A DNA stretch of 64,000 nucleotides from Limisphaera sp. (GTDB lineage: Bacteria; Verrucomicrobiota; Verrucomicrobiia; Limisphaerales; Limisphaeraceae): positions 62,001-126,000 of the forward strand of contig JANWVC010000008.1 of assembly GCA_025057755.1 (NCBI GenBank). Direction: 5' to 3'. Each line of letters starts with the position of its first letter. The first letter of the stretch is position 1. The position numbers and the translations under genes are program-made. Under the pieces are notes generated by a model. It was given only the letters and a program-made list of their open reading frames with translations. It ran no database searches and was not told the origin of the DNA. This document shows positions 46,601 through 55,031 of the stretch, piece by piece.

Positions 46601-48909
46601 GTTTCAAGATAGGGATCATAAAACGTGCGTTCGTCTGCATCTGCCCGATCGATTTTGAGAATGTAACCGCCGGTCACCTCGGGTGCCTGAGTTACTCCTG
46701 ATTCCAAGCGGGCTATGTTGACGCGGGCATCATTGCGTTTGATTTTTTCAAGGACGGTGTAAAGTCCGTGATAGTCACCGCCGGCAGGCTGATTAAATTG
46801 TATCAAACCACCGCTCGTGTTGACAAAGGCTTCGGCAAACCGGGTGCGGGGCGAGTAACGTCCGAGCATCCGGCCCCAGGCGTGAGCGAGTGGATTATGA
46901 AGAAAGGAGGGGTCATACTGGTTCTGTGCGTAAAGCACCCAATCCGACTCGGCCGGCAGCTCAAGAAGTTCGACCTCTCGATCTTCATTAAATTCGTCCC
47001 AGATTTCCACGGCAAAGCTTTTTTGAGGCAACCAGGCGGTGCTGCTGCCACGCACGTTCACACCCGCACGGGTTACCAACGCAGGTGGGTTGGTCAACGA
47101 GGCCACGCCCCCGATGGGATGAAAGACCATTAGGATTGATTCCCGATCTAACCTCGGTGGCGTGCTGGGAAATGCGCCCCCACCTAAATTGTGAATAAGC
47201 AGAATCGGCAGGGGCGAGGTGAAGGCGGCGGCAGCAGGACTAATGCGAATGTAGGCAAAAGTGGCAGGAGGACCCGGGAAATAGCCCGGTTGCCGCGGAA
47301 AGGAACGGGCGCGGATCAGGACCGTGTTGGTGATGGAGATGGGGCCTGTGTAAAGCGCCGCAGATTGAGTGGGCACGTTTGTGGGCGCCGGCAGGGTGGC
47401 GGGGACATTGGTACTCACGAGCACATAACGGATTTCCCAGGCCGAAGGTTCCGGCACACTGAGTTCAAGCTGGAATGGATTCAGGAACGTTCCCGAAACA
47501 CGGGAAGCGCGAATCTCGGGGCCGAAACCGGTGCCGCTAATGGCATTGGCCGATCCGGGCGTGGGTTGGGTGAAGTAACCGACTCGATCGGGTTCAAAAC
47601 GGTCTCGGCCGTACGAGACATCGGTGTATTGCTGCGGATAGTGGGGACTGAAAGTGGAGATGGCGACGCCATCCGGCGCGTGCAACCCGAGGTAACCGGG
47701 ACTTGCCGAGATCCGAAAATTGGTATGGAAACGGCCCTGCACATTCGTGTTCCGACCGGATGCCAATACAAGGAGGTAAGCCCTTGGTCCCAACAAGGTA
47801 CCGGCCGGAAAACGCCACTTAAGGGGTTGACTGGCATGATCGGTCAGCCCCCAGCCGGTCAAATCGATCCATTCCTCGGAAGCGTTATACAGCTCAATCC
47901 AATCAGGACTGTTGCCAAGCTCATCACGAACTGCGTCGGGTTGCCGGCCGCTATTCGATGCGAGAAATTCGTTGAGCCAGACGCTGCGGCGTGCTGCGAC
48001 CGGATCGATGCTGTAAGACCAATTCGATCCCATAAAAGGCAGTCCGACATGATCGGTGATGCCGTGCGCCGGTGACCAAGTTACATGGACGGTCCCTTGT
48101 GGTGCCGGTGGATACTCGAAGATATACTGGTCAGGCGCAATCACAACGAGATTGGTAGCCCACTGGCCGTTCAACCGTAAATCGCCGGCGTCCACTCCGA
48201 CCACAGGCTCAGAAAACGCCACCTCGATGCGTGTTAAGTGTAGCAACCGGCTCCCAGGCGGGGGCTGGATCAAACTGAGAACTGGCGCGACCGCATCGAC
48301 GTCTGCTTCCAAGTCCACGTGAATGACAAAGTCCGATGAATTGGCGAGGCTGGCATTGAAGGCTTGAACGGCCAACACGTTAACTCCAGGCCGCAAAAGG
48401 GTTTGTGGGGGGCCCAATATAAAACGTTCGCCAACCAGTGGCTCGGGCAGGGCCGGCAGCGAGGTGCCGTCAAAAGGCACAAAGCCCCCCGGCATGTTGA
48501 AGCGGGCCACCTCGACACCATTGAGCCACGCAATGAAACCATCGTCACTGAGCGCATACAGGCGCAAGCCATGCACGGCGGCGGGATTGGTGACGGTGAA
48601 AGTGCGGCGAAGAAAGATACAAGTGTAGTTTGAGCGCATGTCGGTCAGTTCGGTGCCCGGATCTGGCTGACGATCACCGTACCAAAATGGCATGGAAGCC
48701 ACGGGCCAGGTCGAGTCGTCAAATTCGAGCATACGCCACCAGGTTGGGTCAGGCCGGGATGCCTCGTTCGTCCCTTTGAGCCAGCGCCAAGGGGCGGCGG
48801 GAGGAATCAGCGGAAAGGTCTGCGCCCCCGCCCACGGGGCCGTCCAGGCTATTAGCAGGAGCCAGCCGTTCAGAAACCAAGGGAGGTTATGCTGCACGGT
48901 GGGGTACAT
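43684..48909 (-). CDS. Giant secreted lamin-tail/CotH multidomain protein
   Basis: 1741 residues with a Sec signal peptide ending near AGAQT (residue 30). Domains in order: galactose-binding-like sandwich (~35-205), Ig-like (~210-305), lamin-tail 1 (VWLNEFLASNSG, ~312), chitobiase-type (~460-560), CotH kinase-like (~570-960; LYTVLEKIKRND, GGYILKIDRADADE, GPLWDFDRAMG), a second chitobiase-type (~1030-1110), lamin-tails 2-4 (~1120, ~1290, ~1420: LMLTELMYHPP, VVINEVLTHTD, VVIHEIMFEPP), a thrombospondin-3-like calcium segment (DADRDGLPDEWERS) and a C-terminal beta domain. No PEP-CTERM or other sorting tail. CotH proteins phosphorylate spore-coat proteins in Bacillus; here the role outside the cell is unknown. 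Confidence 0.88.
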   Translation of the reverse strand: MYPTVQHNLPWFLNGWLLLIAWTAPWAGAQTFPLIPPAAPWRWLKGTNEASRPDPTWWRMLEFDDSTWPVASMPFWYGDRQPDPGTELTDMRSNYTCIFLRRTFTVTNPAAVHGLRLYALSDDGFIAWLNGVEVARFNMPGGFVPFDGTSLPALPEPLVGERFILGPPQTLLRPGVNVLAVQAFNASLANSSDFVIHVDLEADVDAVAPVLSLIQPPPGSRLLHLTRIEVAFSEPVVGVDAGDLRLNGQWATNLVVIAPDQYIFEYPPAPQGTVHVTWSPAHGITDHVGLPFMGSNWSYSIDPVAARRSVWLNEFLASNSGRQPDAVRDELGNSPDWIELYNASEEWIDLTGWGLTDHASQPLKWRFPAGTLLGPRAYLLVLASGRNTNVQGRFHTNFRISASPGYLGLHAPDGVAISTFSPHYPQQYTDVSYGRDRFEPDRVGYFTQPTPGSANAISGTGFGPEIRASRVSGTFLNPFQLELSVPEPSAWEIRYVLVSTNVPATLPAPTNVPTQSAALYTGPISITNTVLIRARSFPRQPGYFPGPPATFAYIRISPAAAAFTSPLPILLIHNLGGGAFPSTPPRLDRESILMVFHPIGGVASLTNPPALVTRAGVNVRGSSTAWLPQKSFAVEIWDEFNEDREVELLELPAESDWVLYAQNQYDPSFLHNPLAHAWGRMLGRYSPRTRFAEAFVNTSGGLIQFNQPAGGDYHGLYTVLEKIKRNDARVNIARLESGVTQAPEVTGGYILKIDRADADERTFYDPYLETSIVYVDPPGLEMATAARAAQAQYIQNYLLGFGAALTGTHWTNPVSGYAAWIDVASWIDHHILNVLALNVDALRLSAYFFKDREKPMEMGPLWDFDRAMGTSADGDLRAFNPRSWMGSAGLGGGSDYGTDFFNNANVFPNGWYRRLFRDPDFWQAWIDRWQTLRRGPFQTTNLFQSVDELATQIIPVHSRHIQRWPDSRPRSGSVSSAGYSHVFTGSYAGEVAFLKRWLSDRVHFLDTNFLNSPELDRAPGVVPPGTVVRLRTGATPPGTVTYYTLDGVDPRMPGGAILPHAFVGSGEISLTLQSNVCIVARNYNPQHRNLTGSRNPPISSPWSGPVRATYMIETPSLMLTELMYHPPADASGLDPQEFEYLELKNTGLRPLSLAGFRFTAGIRFVFSPTNAPATLAPGQYLVLVRNRSAFLQRYPGTTLVAGPYEGALANEGERLTLEGPLGEPVWEVKYEDGWYQTTDGLGFSLVPVTESVVSQSPTNWRPSAAFGGSPGGPDPAPLPFPAVVINEVLTHTDPPLADWVELHNAGLTPADISGWFLSDQRKEPRKYVFPHGTVIPPLGYLVVDASAFGVGPNAFNLSSLGEEVWLFAADGARLTGYAHGFTFGAAAPAVSFGRHADSLGREHVVPQSLNTPGAPNAGPLVGPVVIHEIMFEPPSTPPYTDFLHEYVELHNVTGQPVPLYDPHFPTNTWRLEGVDFQFPPGIMIPPRGFLLLVPFNPQSDPVSTALFRQRYNLSPDISLVGPVPRRLANEGERLVLCRPDAPQTVPNPYIGYVPYLLVDEVRYAPEPPWPTGAAGTGRSLQKRHPMLFGNDPSSWEVGLPTPGQLNATQAGLDADRDGLPDEWERSCGLDPTRSDGAEGPDGDRDGDGMTNIQEYIAGTHPGDAASRFRLEVHMRRPDLLEILFQARVGRKYYLLTAASLSGPWEILRSVTASSGDSPVVYWDETDRSDQRYYRLVIVWPR

Positions 48910-49411
48910 ACTCCAAGTGGTTTGTCCGTTTCCCCAATTCGTAACCGGCTTGCGACGTCCAAGGCCGTCCCTTGTGCGGTCGTTGGAATCCGGCCTGCTC
49001 TTTTGCCGCTGCGGGTGACACGGTTAAGAAACTGCATGTCATATCCAATCTCGTTGAGCCAGCCCACGATGGCAAGATGGAGACGTTGACTCCACGAACC
49101 GCCCCGGCCGTGGGCTGGTAGCTTCGGAGAGCCATGACCTCTGCACAAAGACTGAAAGATCGCATCCCTGGGGTGCGACCTGAACGTTGATGTTATGCCT
49201 GCGTCCTTCTGGGAGACTTCCACGCCGCTGCCTCATAATGCAGCAGGCAGGCGAAAGTTTCAGAAACCGAAGAGCGCGTGAGCGATTCCTTCAGGAGGAG
49301 TTGTCGGATTCCTGCTCCGCGATCCTTCATGCGCCTGTCGGAATCGTTAGCAGCGAGAGCTGACGCTTCCCGAGCGAAATGCCTGATTTCCAGCAGAGTC
49401 GGGCGAATCCT
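48910..49411. other. Intergenic region without recognised gene
   Basis: About 500 bases upstream of the giant exoprotein gene (minus) and downstream of the ornithine carbamoyltransferase gene. No tRNA or conserved frame found. It should contain the promoter of the exoprotein gene. Confidence 0.4.
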
Positions 49412-50350
49412 TCACGCCACGACCCACGCCAAAATGGCCTTCTGAACATGGAGCCGGTTCTCAGCTTGGTCAAAGATGGTTCCCGCATGCGTTTCAAAAG
49501 TGTCAGCGTCGATCTCCTTCCCCCGGTAAGCTGGCAAGCAATGCATGACCAATGCGCTTGGTTTGGCCAACGCCACCAGTTGATCATTGATCTGATAGCC
49601 GCGCAACAAGCGCAGCCGTTCTTCGGCTTCGGCTTCCTTACCCATGGAGACCCACACATCTGTGTACAACACGTCGGCATGGCGCGCAGCCGCAGTTGGA
49701 TCTTCAGTACAAACAATCCGTCCTCCGGCACGCTCCAGAACCGCAAGCCCGGGCTGAAAGGGCCGGGGAGCTGCCACGCGCAGTTCAAATCCGAGACGAC
49801 CGGCGGCAAAGATCCACGAAGTTGCGACATTGCACGCTCCGTCGCCAATGAAGGCAATGACCTTTTCGGACCAACGGCCCGGTTGCTTTTCCTGGATGGT
49901 GAACAAATCCGCCAAGATTTGACACGGGTGTTCCTCATCCGTTAGCGCGTTGATGGTCGGGATGCGTGCGTAGCGCGCAAACTCTTCCACGTCGGCTTGG
50001 GCAAAAGTCCGAAAGACCGTGCCGTGCACCATGCGGCCCAGCACTCGAGCGGTGTCACAAATCGGCTCGCCCCGGCCGAGCTGAATGTCAGTGGCATTGA
50101 GGAAAATCGTTTGGCCACCCAGTTCCCGGATTCCAACTTCAAAGGACACACGTGTGCGAGTGGAAGATTTCGAGAAGATGAGGGCCCAGATTTGTCCCTG
50201 CAGCGGCAGGTTGGAGTGTCGGCCCCGAGCGCATTTCATGTGAGCCGCTTCACGCAACAAATGTTCAATGTCGGCGGCGCTTAATCCTTCAATGCTTAAA
50301 AGATGTTTCACGGTTGTGTTGCGGTTGTATGCATCCACCAAGGCTCCCAT
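49412..50350 (-). CDS. argF: Ornithine carbamoyltransferase
   Basis: 312 residues from the ATG at 50350 (a TTG one codon earlier is possible). Carbamoyl-phosphate motif SSTRTRVSFE (62-71), DEEHPCQILADL (near 141), VIAFIGDGACNVATSW, DVWVSMGKEAE and the ornithine-site HCLPAYRGKEI. It condenses ornithine and carbamoyl phosphate to citrulline in arginine synthesis. The SMG loop favours ornithine over acetylornithine, although a succinylornithine-type specificity cannot be excluded without alignment. It follows the enolase-superfamily gene by 24 bases on the same strand. Confidence 0.92.
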   Translation of the reverse strand: MGALVDAYNRNTTVKHLLSIEGLSAADIEHLLREAAHMKCARGRHSNLPLQGQIWALIFSKSSTRTRVSFEVGIRELGGQTIFLNATDIQLGRGEPICDTARVLGRMVHGTVFRTFAQADVEEFARYARIPTINALTDEEHPCQILADLFTIQEKQPGRWSEKVIAFIGDGACNVATSWIFAAGRLGFELRVAAPRPFQPGLAVLERAGGRIVCTEDPTAAARHADVLYTDVWVSMGKEAEAEERLRLLRGYQINDQLVALAKPSALVMHCLPAYRGKEIDADTFETHAGTIFDQAENRLHVQKAILAWVVA

Positions 50351-50374
50351 CAATACTGAACGAAAGACGATCCG

Positions 50375-51631
50375 TCAGCTCGGAAGATGAGACGACGATG
50401 GCTCTCCGGCGTTGGCCCGAAACGAACCTGCCCGCTGGCGATCGGCTGGTGAACTGTTTGCCATCCACGAGCTCCAAAGGGTTCCCGGGCGGGGCGCCAC
50501 GCGCAGACCCCAAGGTTCCGGGCTGCGGGCAAAGGTGAGCCAGCCTGCGTCTTGAGTCACCCCAAGAAACGGGTCGTTTTCAATCAGCAGATTGCCGTCG
50601 AGGTCCAGGTAGTCACACAGATTCGCTAAATGCGCAGCCGCGCTGATGAGAAGGCTGGACTCGATCATGCAGCCCAACATGGTTCGCAAGCCGTGCCGGC
50701 GCGCTGCTTGCAAAGCAGCCCGGGCGCCAGACAAACCGCCGGCCTTGACCAACTTCACGTTCACCCCGTGAAAGGCATCCACCAATCGGGGCACATCGGC
50801 TGCCGTGAGACAAGATTCGTCCGCAAAAATGGGAAGGGGCGAACGTTGCTTCAGCCAGATCCAATCAGCGAGCGGCCGATGGGCCGGCATGGGCTGTTCC
50901 ACCAATTCGATGAGGGGATCCTGAGCCAACCACTCGAGCTTCCGAAGGGCCTCCTCTTTTGTGGACCATCCCTCGTTGGCGTCCACGCGTAGGCGCGCTT
51001 GCGGGGCGACCTCCCGCACGGCTTGTAACAAGGCGATGTCTTGCGCCGAGCCCATTTTAATCTTCAGCACGGGGTGATGCGCTACTGCAAGGGCTTTCCG
51101 ACGCACATTTTGTGGCGTATCGATTCCAAGGGTGAAGGAACTAAGGTACCGCCCCTCTATAAATCCCCACCCTGGCAGATCATGCAGGGGTATGCTTCTT
51201 TTCCGTGCAGCTCCGTCCCATAGGGCCACATCCAAGGCGCAGCGGGCTGCGAGTGGAGCCCGGCCTAGACTATCCAGGTATTGCGCGCTCGCATCCAAAT
51301 CTTCGAAGGAAAGCCGGTTCGGGTCCACGCGGCGTAAGAAGGTGGCCACCGCTTCCATGTCCTCACCATATCGTGGGGCAGGGGATGCTTCACCCCAGCC
51401 AACTGTGCCTTCCCGATCCTTGAGCTGAAGGATCCACACAGCCTGCGTGCACGTTACGGCAGCGTTTGCAATTTGCCATGGATCTGCGAGCCTCAGGTCG
51501 CAGCGATCAAACCTTAGTTCCACAACCTTAAAAGAACGCAGGCACGCCTTCAGTGCAACTCTGTCCTCAATTCGGATCCCCGCCGCTCGCAGCTGAGATT
51601 CGGACGTCCTCGGAGGTCCGAAGCCTTTCAT
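50375..51631 (-). CDS. Enolase-superfamily dipeptide epimerase-like protein
   Basis: 418 residues from the ATG at 51631; the N-terminal ~25 residues do not look conserved and the true start may be internal. Capping domain begins KVVELRFDRCDLRLADPW. Barrel catalytic residues: VLKIKMG (KxK), RVDANEGW (Asp), ELVEQP (Glu), IFADES (Asp/Glu), NVKLVKAGGL (opposing Lys) and MLGCMIESS. This is the pattern of the muconate-lactonizing subgroup containing L-Ala-D/L-Glu epimerases of peptidoglycan recycling. A ~35-residue Ser/Arg-rich C-terminal extension follows the usual end (WGLRVAPRP). Probably co-transcribed with argF, but the link between them is unclear. Confidence 0.82.
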   Translation of the reverse strand: MKGFGPPRTSESQLRAAGIRIEDRVALKACLRSFKVVELRFDRCDLRLADPWQIANAAVTCTQAVWILQLKDREGTVGWGEASPAPRYGEDMEAVATFLRRVDPNRLSFEDLDASAQYLDSLGRAPLAARCALDVALWDGAARKRSIPLHDLPGWGFIEGRYLSSFTLGIDTPQNVRRKALAVAHHPVLKIKMGSAQDIALLQAVREVAPQARLRVDANEGWSTKEEALRKLEWLAQDPLIELVEQPMPAHRPLADWIWLKQRSPLPIFADESCLTAADVPRLVDAFHGVNVKLVKAGGLSGARAALQAARRHGLRTMLGCMIESSLLISAAAHLANLCDYLDLDGNLLIENDPFLGVTQDAGWLTFARSPEPWGLRVAPRPGTLWSSWMANSSPADRQRAGSFRANAGEPSSSHLPS

Positions 51632-52102
51632 ATACCGTCGCCAGACCCCAGACTGGACGCGTGAATGACACGTGGATAATCCGGTAGAAGCACGCGGTTT
51701 GAGAAAACCGTTCCCCAAGGACGTTAATCGGCCCGGGATACCGGGCGGAAGCATTTAAGGAAACGAATCATGCATTCGGCGAAATGCAGAACTGGGCATT
51801 CACGGCGCAGCGAGCGCGATAGCGTTTTTCTGCATCTGCACGGGGCGACTGTTATTCATAGCTTGTGTTCGGACAAGCCGTCTCCATGAGGAGGCTGCCG
51901 AGGCCAATAGACGTCCCGTGAAGGCTGACGCGCCGATGTTGACCACGAATCCGGATACGACATGTGAATTAGGAAATAAAAGGATGTGTATGCGTCCCTG
52001 GAACGCATGGGTCGATCACATCCTCTGAAGAGCCTGGAAACTGACATGCGGAGGATTTCTCGATTTCTCGGGAATGAACTGGATAGTTCGAGAACTGAAT
52101 TT
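51632..52102. other. Divergent intergenic region upstream of the ring-nuclease gene
   Basis: About 470 bases. It was read for CRISPR repeats; none found. A short hairpin TGCATT-CGGCGA-AATGCA lies near 51772-51789. The frame of the downstream gene is open from 51986, but the extra residues look non-conserved. Confidence 0.45.
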
Positions 52103-53383
52103 ATGAAAGCAAAAGCCGCACAGTCGAAAGCACGGAATCGTGCCATCCCTGCCATCGGTCGGAGCCCTTCGGCGATTCTCGAACGCGCGGGCCCGGATGT
52201 GACCCGATGGGGTCAGACTTCCGATCTTGAAGCACAGGAGGTCGTGCTGCTTGCCGTGACCGGCATGTCGCCGGCGATATTAACCGAGACGATTTGGGCA
52301 CTCGCCCATCCTGGGGAGGGCGAACCTCCCATCATTCCGCATCGAGTTATCGCGGTTACCACCACTGAAGGGCGTCAAAAAATGGAGACGCTCTTTGAGC
52401 CGTGTCCAGCGCTGGATGGCCAAACCCCGTGGGGAGCTTTGCGCAGTGCTTTGGAGCAAGAAGGCTTGCCAATCGAGGGGCGTCTGCGCTTCGGTCGAAC
52501 CAGCGACGATGTTCGCGTAATCACTCGGATGGATTTGGCAACCCACCAGAGTGTTGAACTCGCAGATATTCGGTCTGAGACCGACAATGAGGCAGTGGCG
52601 GATTATTTGCTCGATCAGGTCCGGAGCGTGGTCGAGAATCCGGACACGCGGCTCATCGCTTCGATCGCCGGCGGTCGCAAGACGATGAGTGCCCTGCTTT
52701 ACGCGTGTATGACGCTCGTGGGACGGGAGACCGATGCCGTAACGCATGTGCTGGTTTCGGACCTCTTTGAAGGCCATCCTGACTTTTGGTTCCCCGGTCA
52801 ACCCGGCGGCCGACTTCAGACGGCGGACGGGCAACCATTGGATCCGGCGACCGCCACGGTTCAACTGGCATGGGTCCCCTTTGTATCCTTGCGACAATTC
52901 CTATTACGGGAACTGGGTCGAAAGCCGGGCACGTTTACCCGATTGATTGAGCGCTGCCGCAGTCAGCTCCGACAACACGCGGCCCACAACCTGAAGGTCA
53001 CTCTTGACGTGTCTCGGGCACGGTTGGAAATCAATGGTGCCGTCTGCGATCTGGCGCCGGCGGAAATGTTGGCGTTCTTGTTCTTTGTAACCCGCCTGAA
53101 ACAGAATGAGCCCCCTTTTCCGACATATAAGGACGCTTTGGACCAACTGAACGAGTTTCGTGAAGAACAGCGTCAAACCAGCGTGGGCCAGATGGACAGT
53201 TGGCGGCTGGCTTCATCCTTGAGCCGACCATGGGACGAGCATGATCTGGCGCGGGCCTTGGCGAATCTTCGCGATCGGCTTCGAAAATTGGGTGCGGAAG
53301 GCGCAATTTTGAGCGCCTGCCTGCCTGAGAGGGGCCGTTGCGGATTGGATATGCCCTCAGGCGTGATCTATCTGCGCGGATAA
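52103..53383 (+). CDS. CRISPR-associated ring nuclease family protein (NE0113/SSO2081-like) with C-terminal winged-helix-like domain
   Basis: 426 residues from the ATG at 52103. The N-terminal domain (~45-270) has the SSO2081-like/TIGR02584 pattern: VVLLAVTGMSPAILTETIWA, VIAVTTTEGRQKM, SIAGGRKTMSALLYACM, THVLVSDLFEG. Ser56 (GMSP) and Lys193 (GGRK) fit the positions used by Crn1-type enzymes to bind and cleave cyclic oligoadenylate, the second messenger of type III CRISPR systems. The C-terminal part (~295-426; VCDLAPAEMLAFLFFV, LARALANLRDRLRKLG, MPSGVIYLRG) resembles an OmpR-type winged helix; this is inference. No cas gene or repeat array is nearby. It could instead be a sensor or regulator. 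Family call firm, function uncertain. Confidence 0.82.
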   Translation: MKAKAAQSKARNRAIPAIGRSPSAILERAGPDVTRWGQTSDLEAQEVVLLAVTGMSPAILTETIWALAHPGEGEPPIIPHRVIAVTTTEGRQKMETLFEPCPALDGQTPWGALRSALEQEGLPIEGRLRFGRTSDDVRVITRMDLATHQSVELADIRSETDNEAVADYLLDQVRSVVENPDTRLIASIAGGRKTMSALLYACMTLVGRETDAVTHVLVSDLFEGHPDFWFPGQPGGRLQTADGQPLDPATATVQLAWVPFVSLRQFLLRELGRKPGTFTRLIERCRSQLRQHAAHNLKVTLDVSRARLEINGAVCDLAPAEMLAFLFFVTRLKQNEPPFPTYKDALDQLNEFREEQRQTSVGQMDSWRLASSLSRPWDEHDLARALANLRDRLRKLGAEGAILSACLPERGRCGLDMPSGVIYLRG

Positions 53384-53558
53384 CTTTTCCTCACAGACTC
53401 GTTCAGCGCGCACCGAACACAGCGCGGCCGGTGGAGCCGCTAGACGGTCCTGGGACGCATCACTGCCCAGCTGCTAAACGTTGCTGCGGATTCGGACGAA
53501 CCCTGATGGCCAGAATTGGCCATGGTCAATTGCTGGACCGGGGCTATGTTCAATCAGG

Positions 53559-54026
53559 ATGCCAGTGCAGAATCAGAGCCAGAAGTCCGTCCCTTTGCGT
53601 TTGGTCAGGGGCAGTTTTATCCGCGGCATTCTGAATGGGCTCACCGTCTGTGCATCGATTGGCGTTGCAGGGGGGCTGCTGGTTACGAGTTGCGGACGGT
53701 CCGGGAACAACTCTGCATCAAGCACCGCCGCCGAGCCGGGCAAGACGCAGCACGGGCAGCCTAATGGGCCCCATGCGAGCTCCAGGACCCCGCCAGTCCT
53801 TGAGGGAGAAAAGCTTTTGGATGCGACGCGGCTGCGACGAGCTTTCTCTGATGCCCCGCCAGACTATCGGGTGTTTTTGGAAGAGACACTTGCAGTGGCT
53901 CGAACAGGAAATCGTCTCGAGACGATTGAGCAGCTTCAAAAGTTACTGCGCCACCCCCGGTTGACCCAGGACCAACGCGCGGCGATCCAAGAGAGCTTGA
54001 GACAGCTTCAAGGCACGCCCCGATGA
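53559..54026 (+). CDS. Small lipoprotein of unknown function
   Basis: 155 residues from the ATG at 53559 (frame open from 53481). Basic n-region, hydrophobic [17 protein letters not shown] and lipobox VTSC with Cys45. The mature protein has a Ser/Pro/His-rich linker, then two helical segments ([23 protein letters not shown] and a C-terminal [13 protein letters not shown]) reminiscent of a short repeat unit. No family recognised. Its stop overlaps the following pseudopilin start (ATGA), so the two are coupled and may act together at the inner membrane or periplasm. Confidence 0.7.
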   Translation: MPVQNQSQKSVPLRLVRGSFIRGILNGLTVCASIGVAGGLLVTSCGRSGNNSASSTAAEPGKTQHGQPNGPHASSRTPPVLEGEKLLDATRLRRAFSDAPPDYRVFLEETLAVARTGNRLETIEQLQKLLRHPRLTQDQRAAIQESLRQLQGTPR

Positions 54027-54880
54027 GACGCTTGTCCAAAACAGCCCCTTCCTGCAATCCCGCAACCAATCCTCCGGCGACCACGCCGGTCAACCGGGAA
54101 AGGGTTTGTCGAATCCTATCTGGAGGTCTTGCCACTGGCTTCACGCTGATCGAACTCTTGGTCGTGATAGCCATCATTGCCATTTTGGCGGGTTTGCTCT
54201 TACCAGCCTTGTCTCGAGCCAAGGCACGGGCCCAGCGTATGGCGTGCGTCAGCAATCTGCGCCAGTTGGGGCAGGGCACCATGATGTATGTGCAGGACTT
54301 TCAGGGTCGGTTGCCCCCCTGGCGTGTGGGCCTGCCCAATGAAGACGATCTGAGCGCTTCGCATTACAGCCGGTATGTCGTAACCGGACCAGCCTCAAGT
54401 CTGGCGCCGCAAAATATTCCTGTCCCTGGCTGGACCTGGCAAAATGGCGGCTATCTTTATCCGCTCAAATACACCGGCGACGGTACGATTTTTTTCTGTC
54501 CTGCCTTCAAGGAGGGACCCTTTAGTAGTAGTTATTACACACCGTTGCTCACCACAGATGTCGGCGGCGATGTGCGCTCTAGCTACCTCTACAACCCGCG
54601 AACCATTAATGCCGGCAACCGACCAGGGCCCATCGACACGCGTCGCCGTTACCGTCGTGACACCCAGCTTGAACCGCACAAATTGTTTGCGGTGGACGTC
54701 ATCCAAGGGACTTCGTTTTGGGCGCATCTTCGCGAGGGTGGCTTCAACGTGTTATTCACTGACGGCGCAGTGAAGTGGTCAAAACATCCAGATGTCACAC
54801 GTTGGAACAGCGACAACAGTTATCTTCAGGCGCGAATTCTGGATTTAATGTTTGACCGTTTGGAGGAAGCGGCGCGCTAA
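54023..54880 (+). CDS. Type II secretion/type IV pilus-like pseudopilin (DUF1559-like)
   Basis: 285 residues. The prepilin cleavage site G39-F40 with [13 protein letters not shown] and glutamate at +5 (Glu44) is textbook, but the leader is 39 residues instead of the usual 6-20. Then [20 protein letters not shown] and a beta-rich C-terminal part with [23 protein letters not shown] and [11 protein letters not shown], the ending common to the many pseudopilins of Verrucomicrobia and Planctomycetes. Processed by a prepilin peptidase, it would sit in the envelope; role unknown. Coupled (ATGA) to the lipoprotein gene. Confidence 0.88.
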   Translation: MRRLSKTAPSCNPATNPPATTPVNRERVCRILSGGLATGFTLIELLVVIAIIAILAGLLLPALSRAKARAQRMACVSNLRQLGQGTMMYVQDFQGRLPPWRVGLPNEDDLSASHYSRYVVTGPASSLAPQNIPVPGWTWQNGGYLYPLKYTGDGTIFFCPAFKEGPFSSSYYTPLLTTDVGGDVRSSYLYNPRTINAGNRPGPIDTRRRYRRDTQLEPHKLFAVDVIQGTSFWAHLREGGFNVLFTDGAVKWSKHPDVTRWNSDNSYLQARILDLMFDRLEEAAR

Positions 54881-55031
54881 GGTAGACGGAGCTTTGGCCG
54901 GCCATCGGGCGCCCATTGACCCGCCGCCCGTAGACACTTTTGCTTGGTACAACAGTCGGATGGACCGGGACTCTTCCCCTGAAACGTCGCGATTCCAATT
55001 CGCCTGTCATAGACAAGGCCCGGGCAGATCC

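Noticed and set aside
51632-52102. Possible CRISPR array beside the ring-nuclease gene
   Set aside because: No direct repeat of 20 or more bases with regular spacing was found here or downstream of 53383; only one short hairpin.
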